In this document: positions 17,849 through 26,213 of the stretch, piece after piece
Layout: each line of letters opens with the position of its first letter
Position numbering within the stretch: position 1 is the first letter of the stretch
Assembly (NCBI GenBank): GCA_958295735.1
Contig: OY282369.1
Span: forward strand, 1,720,161 to 1,784,160
Direction: 5' to 3'
Origin: an uncultured Candidatus Cenarchaeum sp.
Lineage (GTDB): Archaea > Thermoproteota > Nitrososphaeria > Nitrososphaerales > Nitrosopumilaceae
Length of the DNA stretch: 64,000 nt
Notes under the pieces: model-generated
The model's database searches: none
Told to the model about the DNA's origin: nothing
Seen by the model: only the letters and a program-made list of their open reading frames with translations
Position numbers and translations under genes: made by a program

Positions 17849-18441
17849 AGCCGGCCGAGGCCAGGAGGGACCACTACAGGAGGCTCGCCCGCGAGCAGGG
17901 CCTCAGGAGCAGGGCCGCCTTCAAGCTGAAGGAGCTGAACAAGTCGTACAGGATCATCGGGGCCGGGTTCAGCGTGCTCGATCTGGGCTGCGCCCCCGGC
18001 GGGTGGACGCAGATTGCCGTGAGGCTTGCCGGCAACCGCGGCAAGGTGATGGGCGTGGACACCGCGTACGTCGACGAGATAGAGGGGGCCGAGATCGTCC
18101 GCGGGGACGTGGAGGGCGACGGGAGCGTGCTGGAGGCGGCGCTGGAGTACTTTGGCGGCAGGGCCGACGCGCTGATATGCGACCTTTCCCCGCGGGTGAC
18201 CGGAAACTGGTCGGTGGACCACGCCAGGCAGATCTCCCTGGACTACGCGGCGGCCGAGGTCATGGAGGGGGTGCTGGCGCGCAAGGGCAACGCGGTGTTC
18301 AAGGTGTTCGACGGGGAGTACGCGACGGAGTTCTGCGGCCATATGGGGTCGAAGTTTTCCAAGGTGAAGGCCACGAAGCCGCAGGCCAGCCGCAAGCAGA
18401 GCAGCGAGCAGTACCTCGTGTGCCTGGGGTTCCGCGGGTAG
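17845..18441 (+). CDS. rlmE: RlmE/FtsJ-like rRNA 2'-O-methyltransferase
   Basis: 198 residues, typical length. SAM-binding motif VLDLGCAPGGWTQIAV, and the K-D-K-E catalytic tetrad positions can be seen (RAAFKLKEL, ICDLSP, FKVFDG, SSEQYLV). FtsJ-type enzymes methylate U2552-equivalent ribose in large-subunit rRNA. ATG 17845 overlaps the TFE-beta stop (ATGA), so the two are co-transcribed. Confidence 0.92.
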   Translation: MKPAEARRDHYRRLAREQGLRSRAAFKLKELNKSYRIIGAGFSVLDLGCAPGGWTQIAVRLAGNRGKVMGVDTAYVDEIEGAEIVRGDVEGDGSVLEAALEYFGGRADALICDLSPRVTGNWSVDHARQISLDYAAAEVMEGVLARKGNAVFKVFDGEYATEFCGHMGSKFSKVKATKPQASRKQSSEQYLVCLGFRG

Positions 18442-18445
18442 CGCG

Positions 18446-19633
18446 CTACGCGAACACCCCGCGCATCTCGGCGACGGCCGCATCCGTCCTGAACCCCGTG
18501 GGATCCAGCGACGTCGGGCTGGCCGAGAATCCGGCCCTGCGCAGGAGGGCCACAGCCCTGTCCAGGCGCGGCGGCGATATTCCCAGCCGCGAGGCCACCC
18601 CGTCCAGGGTGTGGTACGCGGCTGGCATCCCGCACTCCTGCGCCGCCCTGTCCAGCGTGCGCCGGCAGGCCCCGCCCACGTCCAGGCCGCGCGCCGCCGC
18701 GCGCATGTCGCGGAGGAACTCCCCGTCGAACAGCGGGCCGGTCCACAGCGGGCCCGCCAGGCCGGCCGGCCTGCCGCACGCGCCGCACGCGAACGGCCCG
18801 CCCCCGACAACGGCGGGCTGTTCCTTCCCGCCCTCCCCCGCCCTCCCCCGCTCCCCGCACTCCGCGCAGCTGAACACGTGCCCCATGTTGCTGGAGGTGT
18901 CCGGCCTGCCGAGGAGGCGCACGAACGCCCTGTAGTAGTGCTGGTCGCTCCCGACGAACAGCGGCTCGAACGCGAGCCCCAGCCGCGCGGTGACGCGGCG
19001 GAGGCATCCGAGCACCAGCCTGATGGCCACCTCGTTGCCGAATCCTGACCGGCGCACGGGGATCCCCCCGTACCTGCGCTCGCACGCGCCCGGAAACATC
19101 CCGTTGAGCACCTGCAGGTCGGTCGCCGTAACCGACAGCATTCCCCCGTGCTCCAGCGCCCTGACGCAGCAGTCCAGGAACGGCGCCGGCGAGCCGAAGG
19201 GATCCGCGTCGACTATGGCCCCGCGGCGACCGCGCGAGGAGCGCCCCGCCAGGAACCGGCACGCCTCCGCCTCGGAGAACTCCGCGCGGCCCTCGAGCCC
19301 GTTGGCCGCGGCCGACTCGGCGGCCAGGGCCAGCGCGCGCGGGTTTATGTCGTTGAGGACCGCCGCCTCCAGGCTGCCGGCTCCCGCCTCGTTGGCCACG
19401 CGCAGCCCCCTCGCGCCCAGCCCGGAGAGCGCGTCGAGCATGACGGCGGGCCCGTCGTAGCGTGCGAGGAACGCGGCGCACGCCGCCACGGAGACGTCCC
19501 TGGTCAGCCTGGCGCGCGGGTTGAAGAACGCCGGCTCCGCGGGCGGCGGCAGGCCGCCCAGCGAGGCCTCCGGCACCACCAGGCGGGTGGAGCCCTCCGT
19601 CACCGCGACCATCTCGGCGCCGAACCGCCTCAC
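18446..19633 (-). CDS. trm1: tRNA (guanine26-N2)-dimethyltransferase Trm1
   Basis: 395 residues from GTG 19633 (ATG 19612 also possible). Features: the N-terminal FFNPRARLTRDVSV, the SAM site LDALSGLGARGLRVANEAG, the catalytic DADPFGSPAPF, and a C-terminal zinc region with FSCAECGERG and FACGACGRPAGLAGPLWTGP. Trm1 modifies G26 of many tRNAs. It shares a short promoter region with the divergent rnhB gene and converges on rlmE with 4 bp between stops. Confidence 0.93.
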   Translation of the reverse strand: MRRFGAEMVAVTEGSTRLVVPEASLGGLPPPAEPAFFNPRARLTRDVSVAACAAFLARYDGPAVMLDALSGLGARGLRVANEAGAGSLEAAVLNDINPRALALAAESAAANGLEGRAEFSEAEACRFLAGRSSRGRRGAIVDADPFGSPAPFLDCCVRALEHGGMLSVTATDLQVLNGMFPGACERRYGGIPVRRSGFGNEVAIRLVLGCLRRVTARLGLAFEPLFVGSDQHYYRAFVRLLGRPDTSSNMGHVFSCAECGERGRAGEGGKEQPAVVGGGPFACGACGRPAGLAGPLWTGPLFDGEFLRDMRAAARGLDVGGACRRTLDRAAQECGMPAAYHTLDGVASRLGISPPRLDRAVALLRRAGFSASPTSLDPTGFRTDAAVAEMRGVFA

Positions 19634-19659
19634 AGCTGGCGCGGCCCGCCCGGCCCGCC

Positions 19660-19677
19660 TATAACGGTTTAATAACG
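19660..19677. promoter_or_regulatory. Shared divergent promoter of trm1 and rnhB
   Basis: The only A/T-rich stretch between the two starts is TATAACGGTTTAATAACG. On the plus strand TTTAATAA lies about 26 bp before the rnhB ATG; on the minus strand TTATTAAACC lies about 30-35 bp before the trm1 GTG. Confidence 0.7.
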
Positions 19678-19697
19678 CGCCGCCGGGGCCGCCGCCC

Positions 19698-20477
19698 ATG
19701 CTGGTCTGCGGGGTCGACGAGGCCGGCCGCGGCTCCCTGATGGGCCCGCTGGTGGTTGCCGGGGTGCGCACGAGCCGCCGCGGGGCCAGGCGCCTGGCGG
19801 AGATGGGCGTGCGCGACTCCAAGAAGCTCTCCCCCGCCAGGCGGGAAAAACTGTACGGCGCGATAGTCTCGGAGGCGGACGCCCACAGCATAGCCAGGGT
19901 GAGCCCCCCCGTGATAGACCGCAGCGTGAGGAGGCACCTGCTCAACCACCTCGAGGCGGAGAGGATGGCGGCGGTCATATCCCGGCTGGGGCCGGACGTG
20001 GCGTACGTGGACGCCTGCGACGTCAACGCGGCCAGGTTCGGGAGGCGCGTATCCTCGATGGTCTCCGGGGCCGTGGACGTGCGCTCGCACCACCGCGCCG
20101 ACGGCCGGTTCGCCGTGGTGGCCGCCGCGTCCATACTCGCAAAGGTGGCCCGGGACAGGGCGGTGGCGCGCATAGCGGCCGCGGAAAAGGGGAGCGGGGC
20201 GGTGGGAAGCGGCTACCCGTCCGACCGCAGGTCGGTCGAGTTCGCCAGGGCGCGCATCGCGGCGGGGGGCGGCCGCGTGCCCCGCTTCGTGAGGGCCAGC
20301 TGGAGGCCCGTGAGGGCGATGGTGGCCGAGATCGAGGAGGAGGCCGGCGGCCCGCCCGCGCTCACGCGGCGCGGTACAGGACCGCCGCCATCGCGTGGTC
20401 CCTGTCGTACGGCTCCAGCCCGACGAGCTGCGCCACCTCAAAGCCGCCCCTCATCTTCGCAAGCTCGCCTTCTATGA
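19698..20477 (+). CDS. rnhB: Ribonuclease HII
   Basis: Removes RNA from RNA-DNA hybrids. The active-site DEAGRG (residues 7-12) and DSKKLS motif are present, with VAAASILAKVARD further on. 259 residues is longer than the usual 210-220; the extra C-terminal Arg/Pro/Ser-rich 35 residues run over the 3' end of the convergent fibrillarin gene by about 115 bp and probably arose by loss of the original stop. ATG 19698 is leaderless below TTTAATAA. Confidence 0.92.
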   Translation: MLVCGVDEAGRGSLMGPLVVAGVRTSRRGARRLAEMGVRDSKKLSPARREKLYGAIVSEADAHSIARVSPPVIDRSVRRHLLNHLEAERMAAVISRLGPDVAYVDACDVNAARFGRRVSSMVSGAVDVRSHHRADGRFAVVAAASILAKVARDRAVARIAAAEKGSGAVGSGYPSDRRSVEFARARIAAGGGRVPRFVRASWRPVRAMVAEIEEEAGGPPALTRRGTGPPPSRGPCRTAPARRAAPPQSRPSSSQARLL

Positions 20478-21078
20478 CCTTGTCCGGGCGCCTTACCACG
20501 TCGATGCTCCTGGTCTTTATGACCAGCAGGAGCGTGCCGCCGCCCCTGAGGTACGCCCTGCAGTTCGACATGGCTATCTCCGTCTGGTCCGGCTGGGCAA
20601 TGTCCGCGTAAACCACGTCCACCTTGCCGTACACGGAAAAATAGGCGGAGGGGTTCCTGGCGTCCTGTATCACGGGCACCACGTTGCGGCGCCGCGAGGC
20701 GACCCTGTCCAGCAGGTCGCGCGCCACGCGGCTCGCGTGCTCCACCGCGAACACGACGCCGCCGCCGCCCACTATGTCCGAGACGTGGCTCACGGTGGTG
20801 CCCGTAGATGCGCCGAGGTACAGGACCGACGAGCGCCCTTCCAGCGGGAGCTCGTCGAGGCCGTTGAGCAGGGCGGCGGCCAGCTTGCTGCGGAACGGAT
20901 CCCACACGCGGTACTCCGTCCCCCCCGCGACCAGCGTCTTTTCCTTGTACGCGCGGTGGCCTGGGGCAAGGTTCGCCGTGGCCAGCCTGTCGTGGCCCTC
21001 CCACCGCACCCGGAAGACGCCGGGCCATCTGGTGGATGCCGGGGCTACCTTGTCACGGGGGGCCGCCGCTCCTGCCAC
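20362..21078 (-). CDS. flpA: Fibrillarin-like rRNA/tRNA 2'-O-methyltransferase
   Basis: Catalytic subunit of the box C/D sRNP. Motifs: NLAPGHRAYKEKTL, YRVWDPFRSKLAAALLNG, SAM site VLYLGASTGTTVSHVSD, VFAVEH, and VDVVYADIAQPDQ. GTG 21078, giving 238 residues, is preferred because it overlaps the nop5 3' end by 26 bp, the usual archaeal nop5-flpA coupling; the start is not certain. It lacks the N-terminal Gly/Arg domain of eukaryotic fibrillarin. Confidence 0.93.
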   Translation of the reverse strand: MAGAAAPRDKVAPASTRWPGVFRVRWEGHDRLATANLAPGHRAYKEKTLVAGGTEYRVWDPFRSKLAAALLNGLDELPLEGRSSVLYLGASTGTTVSHVSDIVGGGGVVFAVEHASRVARDLLDRVASRRRNVVPVIQDARNPSAYFSVYGKVDVVYADIAQPDQTEIAMSNCRAYLRGGGTLLLVIKTRSIDVVRRPDKVIEGELAKMRGGFEVAQLVGLEPYDRDHAMAAVLYRAA

Positions 21079-22780
21079 CCCGCTTCCTTCCCCCGCCCTT
21101 GCCCCTGCCGCGGCTGCCGCCCCCCGCCCTGCCCTTGGCGCCCCCGCCGCCGCGCCTGCCCGGCGGTCCCGCGCCCCCGCGCCCCCGGTCGTCTGCGGGG
21201 CGGCTTCGCCTGCCCGGCGGTCCCGCGCCCCCGCGCCCCCGGTCGTCTGCGGGGCGGCTTCGCCTGCCCGGCGGTCCCGCGCCCCCGCGCCCCCGGTCGT
21301 CTGCGGGGCGGCTTCGCCTGCCCGGCGGTCCCGCGCCCCCGCGCCCCCGGTCGTCTGCGGGGCGGCTTCGCCTGCCCGGCGGTCCCGCGCCCCCGCGCCC
21401 CCGGTCGTCTGCGGGGCGGCTTCGCCTGCCCGGCGGTCCCGCGCCCCCGCGCCCCCGGTCGTCTGCGGGGCGGCTTCGCCTGCCCGGCGGTCCCGCGCCC
21501 CCGCGCCCCCGGGGCCGGTCGTCTGCCGCGCCCCCGCGCCCCCGGGGCCGGTCGTCTGCCGCGCCCCCGCGCCCCCGGGGCCGGTCGTCTGCCGCGCCCC
21601 CGCGCCCCCGCTCCCGCGGCTCCGGCTCGCCCGGCGGCGGCGGCTCGCTGTACTTTTTGCCGATCTCTCCCACGCGGACGTTGAGCCGCTCCAGCAGGGT
21701 GGAGTTGATGCTTCCCTCGCTGTACACGTCAACCCTGGCCGCTATCGCGGCCTTTGCGGCCACGGCCCTGGCCACCTTTCCCCTCTGCCACCGCGGCGCG
21801 GCGTGCACCAGCGGGTGCTGGAAGAGGAGCCCGTGCTTCGGGGGCCGCGATCCGGTCTTGAGCGCCCTGAACAGGGCCTTTTCGGCCCCTATCACCTGTA
21901 TGGTGCTGGACGGCATGGATGCCAGCCGCTTGAGGCTGCCGGCCCTCGCCAGGATCCTGGCCCCCACCGATGCGCCCAGTATGGCGGACAGGTTGGGCGC
22001 GACCGCCCGCATCTGATCCTCCACGCGCGCCTCGAGCTCCCTGCGCAGGTCGTGCATGCCCAGCACCTGCCGCGCCATGCCTTGGACGGCCGCCAGATCC
22101 CCGTCGGAGATCTCGCCGCCGCGGCTGTGCCCGCAGGCGACCGAAAGCATCTGCACCTTGGCGTCGTCGAACCCGGCCCCCCTGAACGCCTCCTCGGAGA
22201 GGCCGTCGCGCCTCCCCGCCAGGACTATCCTGGCGTACCCCGCGGCGCCGTCAGCTATGTTGTCGAGCTCGGGAAAGTGCAGGCCGTACCATTCCCTGAG
22301 GCGCGAGCCGGCCGCGTTGCTCATGCGGTCGATCTCGTCGAGGGATCCTATGGCCTGTATGACGTGCATGTCGGGGCTGCCCGACGCCGCGGCCACCTTG
22401 GACGAGGAGAGCTGCATGGCGAAGTCGCGCAGCCGCTCCAGCGCCTCGTCCCTGTCCGCGGCCAGGCCGGACTCCACCAGCACGTCCGGCTTTGAGGACT
22501 GGATGCGCTCGCGGGCCTCCGCATCCATGAGCCTGCAGTCGTCCGCCCCGCCCTTCTTGAGCGCGAGCAGGAGCGGCTCGTCGCTCACGAGCGCCCCCGA
22601 GTCCAGGCCCGCCAGGTACCCTGCCAGCCCGGACAGCGGCTCCGGCACGCGGCCCGCCCTCGCCTCCACGTACTCGGATGCGGGATCGCTGCGCGAGAAC
22701 GGGAACACCCTGGCCGTCCGGCCGCCCTCGCCCCCCTCGCGCACGGCTACCCCGAGCTCGGTAAGCACTACCTCCATCAT
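21053..22780 (-). CDS. nop5: NOP5/Nop56-58 family protein with RG-rich repeat tail
   Basis: Scaffold of the box C/D sRNP joining fibrillarin to L7Ae and guide RNA. The NOP domain is seen in NLSAILGASVGARILARAGS, VIGAEKALFRALKTGSRPPKHG and LLFQHPLVHAAPRWQRGK. The conserved part takes about 400 residues. The remaining 150 are tandem RG-rich repeats (RGGAGPPGRRSRPADD about six times, plus shorter RGRGGAADDRP units) ending GGRSGGPP. ATG 22780 is about 28 bp below TTTTTTAAGAG (22804-22814). The tail resembles the GAR domain that eukaryotes carry on fibrillarin. Confidence 0.93.
   Translation of the reverse strand: MMEVVLTELGVAVREGGEGGRTARVFPFSRSDPASEYVEARAGRVPEPLSGLAGYLAGLDSGALVSDEPLLLALKKGGADDCRLMDAEARERIQSSKPDVLVESGLAADRDEALERLRDFAMQLSSSKVAAASGSPDMHVIQAIGSLDEIDRMSNAAGSRLREWYGLHFPELDNIADGAAGYARIVLAGRRDGLSEEAFRGAGFDDAKVQMLSVACGHSRGGEISDGDLAAVQGMARQVLGMHDLRRELEARVEDQMRAVAPNLSAILGASVGARILARAGSLKRLASMPSSTIQVIGAEKALFRALKTGSRPPKHGLLFQHPLVHAAPRWQRGKVARAVAAKAAIAARVDVYSEGSINSTLLERLNVRVGEIGKKYSEPPPPGEPEPRERGRGGAADDRPRGRGGAADDRPRGRGGAADDRPRGRGGAGPPGRRSRPADDRGRGGAGPPGRRSRPADDRGRGGAGPPGRRSRPADDRGRGGAGPPGRRSRPADDRGRGGAGPPGRRSRPADDRGRGGAGPPGRRSRPADDRGRGGAGPPGRRGGGGAKGRAGGGSRGRGKGGGRKRGGRSGGPP
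21154..21610 (-). repeat. 54-bp and 33-bp coding repeats in nop5
   Basis: Six to seven 54-bp units start at 21154 and continue every 54 bp to about 21478, followed by three 33-bp units up to about 21610. Both periods are multiples of three and encode the RG-rich tail of NOP5. Confidence 0.95.
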
Positions 22781-22802
22781 GCGCCCTTCCGGCCGGCCGA
22801 CT

Positions 22803-22814
22803 CTTAAAAAATCT
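22803..22814. promoter_or_regulatory. nop5 promoter, possibly bidirectional towards R1 copy 2
   Basis: CTTAAAAAATCT. On the minus strand it is 24-30 bp before the nop5 ATG. On the plus strand it is about 26 bp before the first base of R1 copy 2, the correct spacing for transcription of R1. Confidence 0.5.
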
Positions 22815-22830
22815 AACAGCGGCGGGGCGG

Positions 22831-22922
22831 CGCAGACTTGCGCCCGAACCGGAACCGCGCCCAGCTGCAACAAGCCGCCCCCCGATCCCGCGCCCGGATC
22901 ACGGCGGGCGTAAGTCTACGCG
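22831..22922 (+). repeat. Dispersed repeat R1, copy 2 (best preserved)
   Basis: Begins GCAGACTTGCGCCCGAACCG and ends GGCGGGCGTAAGTCTACGCG. The ends are inverted repeats able to form a stem of about 16 bp, and GATCCCGCGCCCGGATC forms an inner hairpin. Confidence 0.9.
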
Positions 22923-22980
22923 CGGGGCGGCGCGGGATCGCGCGCCCGCCGCCCGGCCGGCCGGGGGCCCCGCCCGCGCG

Positions 22981-23073
22981 TGTAGACTTGCGCCCAAACC
23001 GGAACCGCGCCTAGCAACGGCAAGCCGCCCCCCGACCCCGCGCCCAGATCACGATGGACGTAAGCCTGCACGC
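22981..23073 (+). repeat. Dispersed repeat R1, copy 3
   Basis: Begins TGTAGACTTGCGCCCAAACC and ends ATGGACGTAAGCCTGCACGC. Same order of blocks as copy 2, separated from it by about 58 bp. It ends about 50 bp before the geranylgeranyl reductase start. Confidence 0.9.
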
Positions 23074-23122
23074 CCGCGCCCGTCCCAGATATTTATTGGG
23101 CCGCCCCGCGCGGCGGCTCGGG

Positions 23123-24133
23123 TTGAGGATCGCCGTGATGGGGATGGGCGTGGCCGGCTCGTACCTCATGTCCCGACTCGCCGGCTCGGGGCACGAGGCG
23201 GTGGGGTACGAGCTGTCCAGCAGGGAGAGGCACGACTCCATATGCGCGTGGGGCACGATACGGCCCGTCCTGGAGGAGTTCTGCCGCAGGGCGGGGAGGA
23301 ACTTTGGCGACTACCTCATACACGACGGAAAAAGCATGAGGGTCCGCATGAGCGGCGGCGCGGGCTTCGAGATCAGGCTCAAGGGCCTGTGCACGTACGA
23401 CAAGCTGGCCCTCATCAAGGACTTCATGTCGGGCGGCGACGTGAGGTACGGCCGCCCCCCGCCCCTCCCCGACTTGGAGGCGGAGTACGACATGGTGGTG
23501 GACTGCACGGGGTTCAACAGGGCCTACCTGCCCAAGATCAAGGAGGACTTTTTCCTGCCCACGTACGAGTACAAGGTGGAGTACGACGGGGGGCTGCCGT
23601 ACGACGACTTTTACATAGAGCCGTTCGAGGGCATGTCCGGGTACTTTTGGTACTTTCCCCTAGGCGAGAGGTGGGCCCACATAGGCGCGGGCGACTACCG
23701 CAAGAACCACGTGAGGGCCACCAAGGCGTTCCTCGAAAAGCACGGCGGCAGGGTGGTCGCCACCAAGGGGCGCCCCATACGCCTGGCCACCCCGGACCGG
23801 TGCAAGCCGTACCATTCGGGGAAGGTGGTCGGCGTCGGCGAGTCCATAGGCACCGTGTACGCGCTGCTGGGCGAGGGGATAATACCGTCCATGCAGTGCG
23901 CCGAGCTGTTCTTGGACAACATGCGCGACATGCGGGCGTACGGGCGGGCCGTCGAGGAGCACTACGCGGTGTACGCCAAGGTGTTCAAGTTCGTCCAGTC
24001 CAAGATACGCGGGAACTTCGCGCTCGGGTCGCTGCCCGACTTCCTGTCCATATTCAGGTACATGAAGCGGAACGAGGACCGGTTCGGCATGCACGTGAGG
24101 ATGGCGGACCTCATCAAGGTCGCGAGGGCCTGA
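23123..24133 (+). CDS. Geranylgeranyl reductase-family flavoprotein
   Basis: 336 residues. N-terminal FAD-binding MRIAVMGMGVAGSYLMS (GxGxxG), a middle VVDCTGFNRAYLPKI, and the family region GYFWYFPLGERWAHIGAGDY, then VGVGESIGTVYALLGEGI. These enzymes saturate the isoprenoid chains of archaeal membrane lipids. TTG 23123 is about 27-30 bp below ATATTTATTG (23090-23099), and it removes a 23-residue N-terminal extension that would be encoded inside R1. Confidence 0.85.
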   Translation: MRIAVMGMGVAGSYLMSRLAGSGHEAVGYELSSRERHDSICAWGTIRPVLEEFCRRAGRNFGDYLIHDGKSMRVRMSGGAGFEIRLKGLCTYDKLALIKDFMSGGDVRYGRPPPLPDLEAEYDMVVDCTGFNRAYLPKIKEDFFLPTYEYKVEYDGGLPYDDFYIEPFEGMSGYFWYFPLGERWAHIGAGDYRKNHVRATKAFLEKHGGRVVATKGRPIRLATPDRCKPYHSGKVVGVGESIGTVYALLGEGIIPSMQCAELFLDNMRDMRAYGRAVEEHYAVYAKVFKFVQSKIRGNFALGSLPDFLSIFRYMKRNEDRFGMHVRMADLIKVARA

Positions 24134-24158
24134 GCCGCCCGGGGCCCGGCCGCCGATC

Positions 24159-24237
24159 GTGCAGACTTGCGCCCAAACCGAAACCACGCCTAGCGGCAAC
24201 AATCCGCGCCCAGATCACAATGGACGCAAGTCCACGC
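24159..24237 (+). repeat. Dispersed repeat R1, copy 4 (internally shortened)
   Basis: Begins TGCAGACTTGCGCCCAAACC and ends AATGGACGCAAGTCCACGC. About 15 bp of the central C-rich block is missing. It lies just upstream of the pyrD promoter. Confidence 0.88.
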
Positions 24238-24285
24238 CGCCGATCCGGGTCAACCGTTATATCCCGACGGCGGCCCTCCACCCCG

Positions 24286-25227
24286 ATGGCGCCGAGCCTG
24301 TCGACGGAGGTCTGCCCGTCCCTGACCATCGGCGCCCCGACCATGCTGGCGTCGGGGATACTCGGCATATCGGCCGACGTGTTCGCCAGGGTCGCGGAGG
24401 CCGGCGCCGGCGCCGTGGTCACAAAGTCGGTGAGCCGCGAGCCGCGCGACGGGTACCAGAACCCGACGGTGACCGGGGTGCGCGGGGGCGGCTGGCTCAA
24501 CGCGGTGGGCCTCTCGAACCCCGGGGCGGGGAGCATGGCCGGCATGCTGGCCGCGGCGGCCGGCGGCCGGCGCGGGGCCCCCGTCATAGTGAGCCTGGTG
24601 GGCTCGGCGGGGCCCGAGTTCGAGCAGATGGCGGGCCTGTTCGAGGAGGAGTGCGGGGGAGCCGTGGCCGCGTACGAGCTCAACCTGTCCTGCCCCCACG
24701 TGGCGAGGGTCGGGCTGGAGGTGGGCGACGATCCCGCGCTGGTGAGGGAGGTGGTCCGGGCCACGAAGGGCGCGACGGGCGCCCCCGTCATAGCCAAGGT
24801 CGGGCTGGGCTCCGCGCGCTACATGGACACGGTCGAGGCCGCGCTGGCCGCCGGCGCCGACGCCATAACGGCCATAAACACGGTGCGCGCCATGTCCATA
24901 GACGTGGCCGCGATGAGGCCCGTCCTGAGCAACGGCATAGGCGGGCTGTCGGGCCCCCCCATACGGCCGATAGCCGTGAGGTGCGTGTACGAGATAGCCC
25001 TGCAGCACGGGGCGCCGGTGATCGGCTGCGGGGGCGTCTCCTGCTGGGAGGACGCCGTGGAGTTCATGCTGGCCGGGGCTAGCGCCGTGCAGGTGGGCAG
25101 CGCCGTCGCGGGCGCCGGCTGGGTGGGCGTGTTCTCGGAGATAAACGCGGGGGTGCGCCGGTACATGGAGGACAACGGCTTTTCCGGGGTGCGGGAGGTG
25201 GTGGGGCTCGCCGTGCAGCGGCGCTAG
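24286..25227 (+). CDS. pyrD: Dihydroorotate dehydrogenase, class 1B catalytic subunit
   Basis: Fourth step of pyrimidine synthesis, cytoplasmic. 313 residues, TIM barrel with FMN. ELNLSCPHV carries the Cys base of class 1B enzymes, and later motifs are VIAKVGLG, ITAINTV, SNGIGGLSGPPIRPIAVR and VIGCGGVS. ATG 24286 is about 26 bp below TTATAT (24257-24262). The next gene is the PyrK-type subunit, consistent with an NAD-linked heteromer. Confidence 0.95.
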   Translation: MAPSLSTEVCPSLTIGAPTMLASGILGISADVFARVAEAGAGAVVTKSVSREPRDGYQNPTVTGVRGGGWLNAVGLSNPGAGSMAGMLAAAAGGRRGAPVIVSLVGSAGPEFEQMAGLFEEECGGAVAAYELNLSCPHVARVGLEVGDDPALVREVVRATKGATGAPVIAKVGLGSARYMDTVEAALAAGADAITAINTVRAMSIDVAAMRPVLSNGIGGLSGPPIRPIAVRCVYEIALQHGAPVIGCGGVSCWEDAVEFMLAGASAVQVGSAVAGAGWVGVFSEINAGVRRYMEDNGFSGVREVVGLAVQRR

Positions 25228-25249
25228 CGGCCCCCGGGACCGCGCCGCG

Positions 25250-26086
25250 ATGCGCGCGGTGGAGGAGGTCGTGCAGGAGACCCCCACGGTGCGCACCCTG
25301 GCGTTCACGGACGCGGCGATGCACGCGGCCCTGCCGGGGCAGTTCGCCATGGTGTGGGCGCCTGGCGCGGGCGAGCTTCCCATGAGCGTGATGGTGCACC
25401 GCGGGGAAGGAAAGGCGGCGTTCACGGTGCGCAGGCACGGGCCCGCGTCGTCCGGCCTGTTCGGGACCGCGGTGGGCGGCCTGATAGGGGTGCGGGGCCC
25501 GTACGGGAACTCGTTCGACGTGAGGCGCGGGAGGCTCCTGCTGGTCGGGGGCGGCACCGGCATGGTCCCCCTGATGAGGCTGCTGTCCCGCGCCGGCGGG
25601 GACGACGACGTGACCGTGCTGATCGGGGCGAGGACCGCGGGCGAGGTCTTCTTCGAGGAGGCCGCCGGCCGGCCGCCCGGGGGGAGCGGCTCCCGCGCGG
25701 TGGAGGTCTCCACGGAGGACGGCTCCCGCGGGCGGAAGGGCCTGGTCACCGCCGCGGCCGAGGAGGCGCTCGGCGCGGGCCGCTTCGATGCCGTGTACAC
25801 GTGCGGGCCGGAGCTCATGATGCTCGGGGTGGTGCGCGCGGCAACGGCGCGCGGGGTGTTCGTGCAGGCCAGCCTGGAGCGCGTGATGAAGTGCGGCGTG
25901 GGCATGTGCGGCAGCTGCTGCGCCGGCGCCGACATCGTGTGCCGCGACGGGACGGTCTTCGACGGCGACCACCTGCTGGCCAACCCCGACTTTGGCCGCT
26001 CGTACAGGAACAAGGCGGGGGCGCCCGAGGCGTACGGGGATGCCCGCGGAGCCCCCGCGCCGGGGGCCGGGATCGGGAGCCGCTAA
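25250..26086 (+). CDS. pyrK: Dihydroorotate dehydrogenase electron-transfer subunit
   Basis: 278 residues. An FAD/NAD ferredoxin-reductase-like domain (LLVGGGTGMVPLMRL; VYTCGPELMM) and a C-terminal [2Fe-2S] site with CGVGMCGSC (C215, C220, C223) and a fourth Cys in IVCRDG. It passes electrons from PyrD to NAD. It follows pyrD by 22 bp. The C-terminus after about residue 255 is a short Ala/Gly/Pro tail. Confidence 0.92.
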   Translation: MRAVEEVVQETPTVRTLAFTDAAMHAALPGQFAMVWAPGAGELPMSVMVHRGEGKAAFTVRRHGPASSGLFGTAVGGLIGVRGPYGNSFDVRRGRLLLVGGGTGMVPLMRLLSRAGGDDDVTVLIGARTAGEVFFEEAAGRPPGGSGSRAVEVSTEDGSRGRKGLVTAAAEEALGAGRFDAVYTCGPELMMLGVVRAATARGVFVQASLERVMKCGVGMCGSCCAGADIVCRDGTVFDGDHLLANPDFGRSYRNKAGAPEAYGDARGAPAPGAGIGSR

Positions 26087-26213
26087 ACGCGCGTTTGCCT
26101 TTTCCAGCCGGCCGCGGCCGGCCGTGCGGGGGCGCGCGGCATCGCGCGCACGTCCGGCGGATTCTAGCAAGGTTTAAAACAAATCCGCCGCGGGGAGGGG
26201 GCGTGCTCGTACG

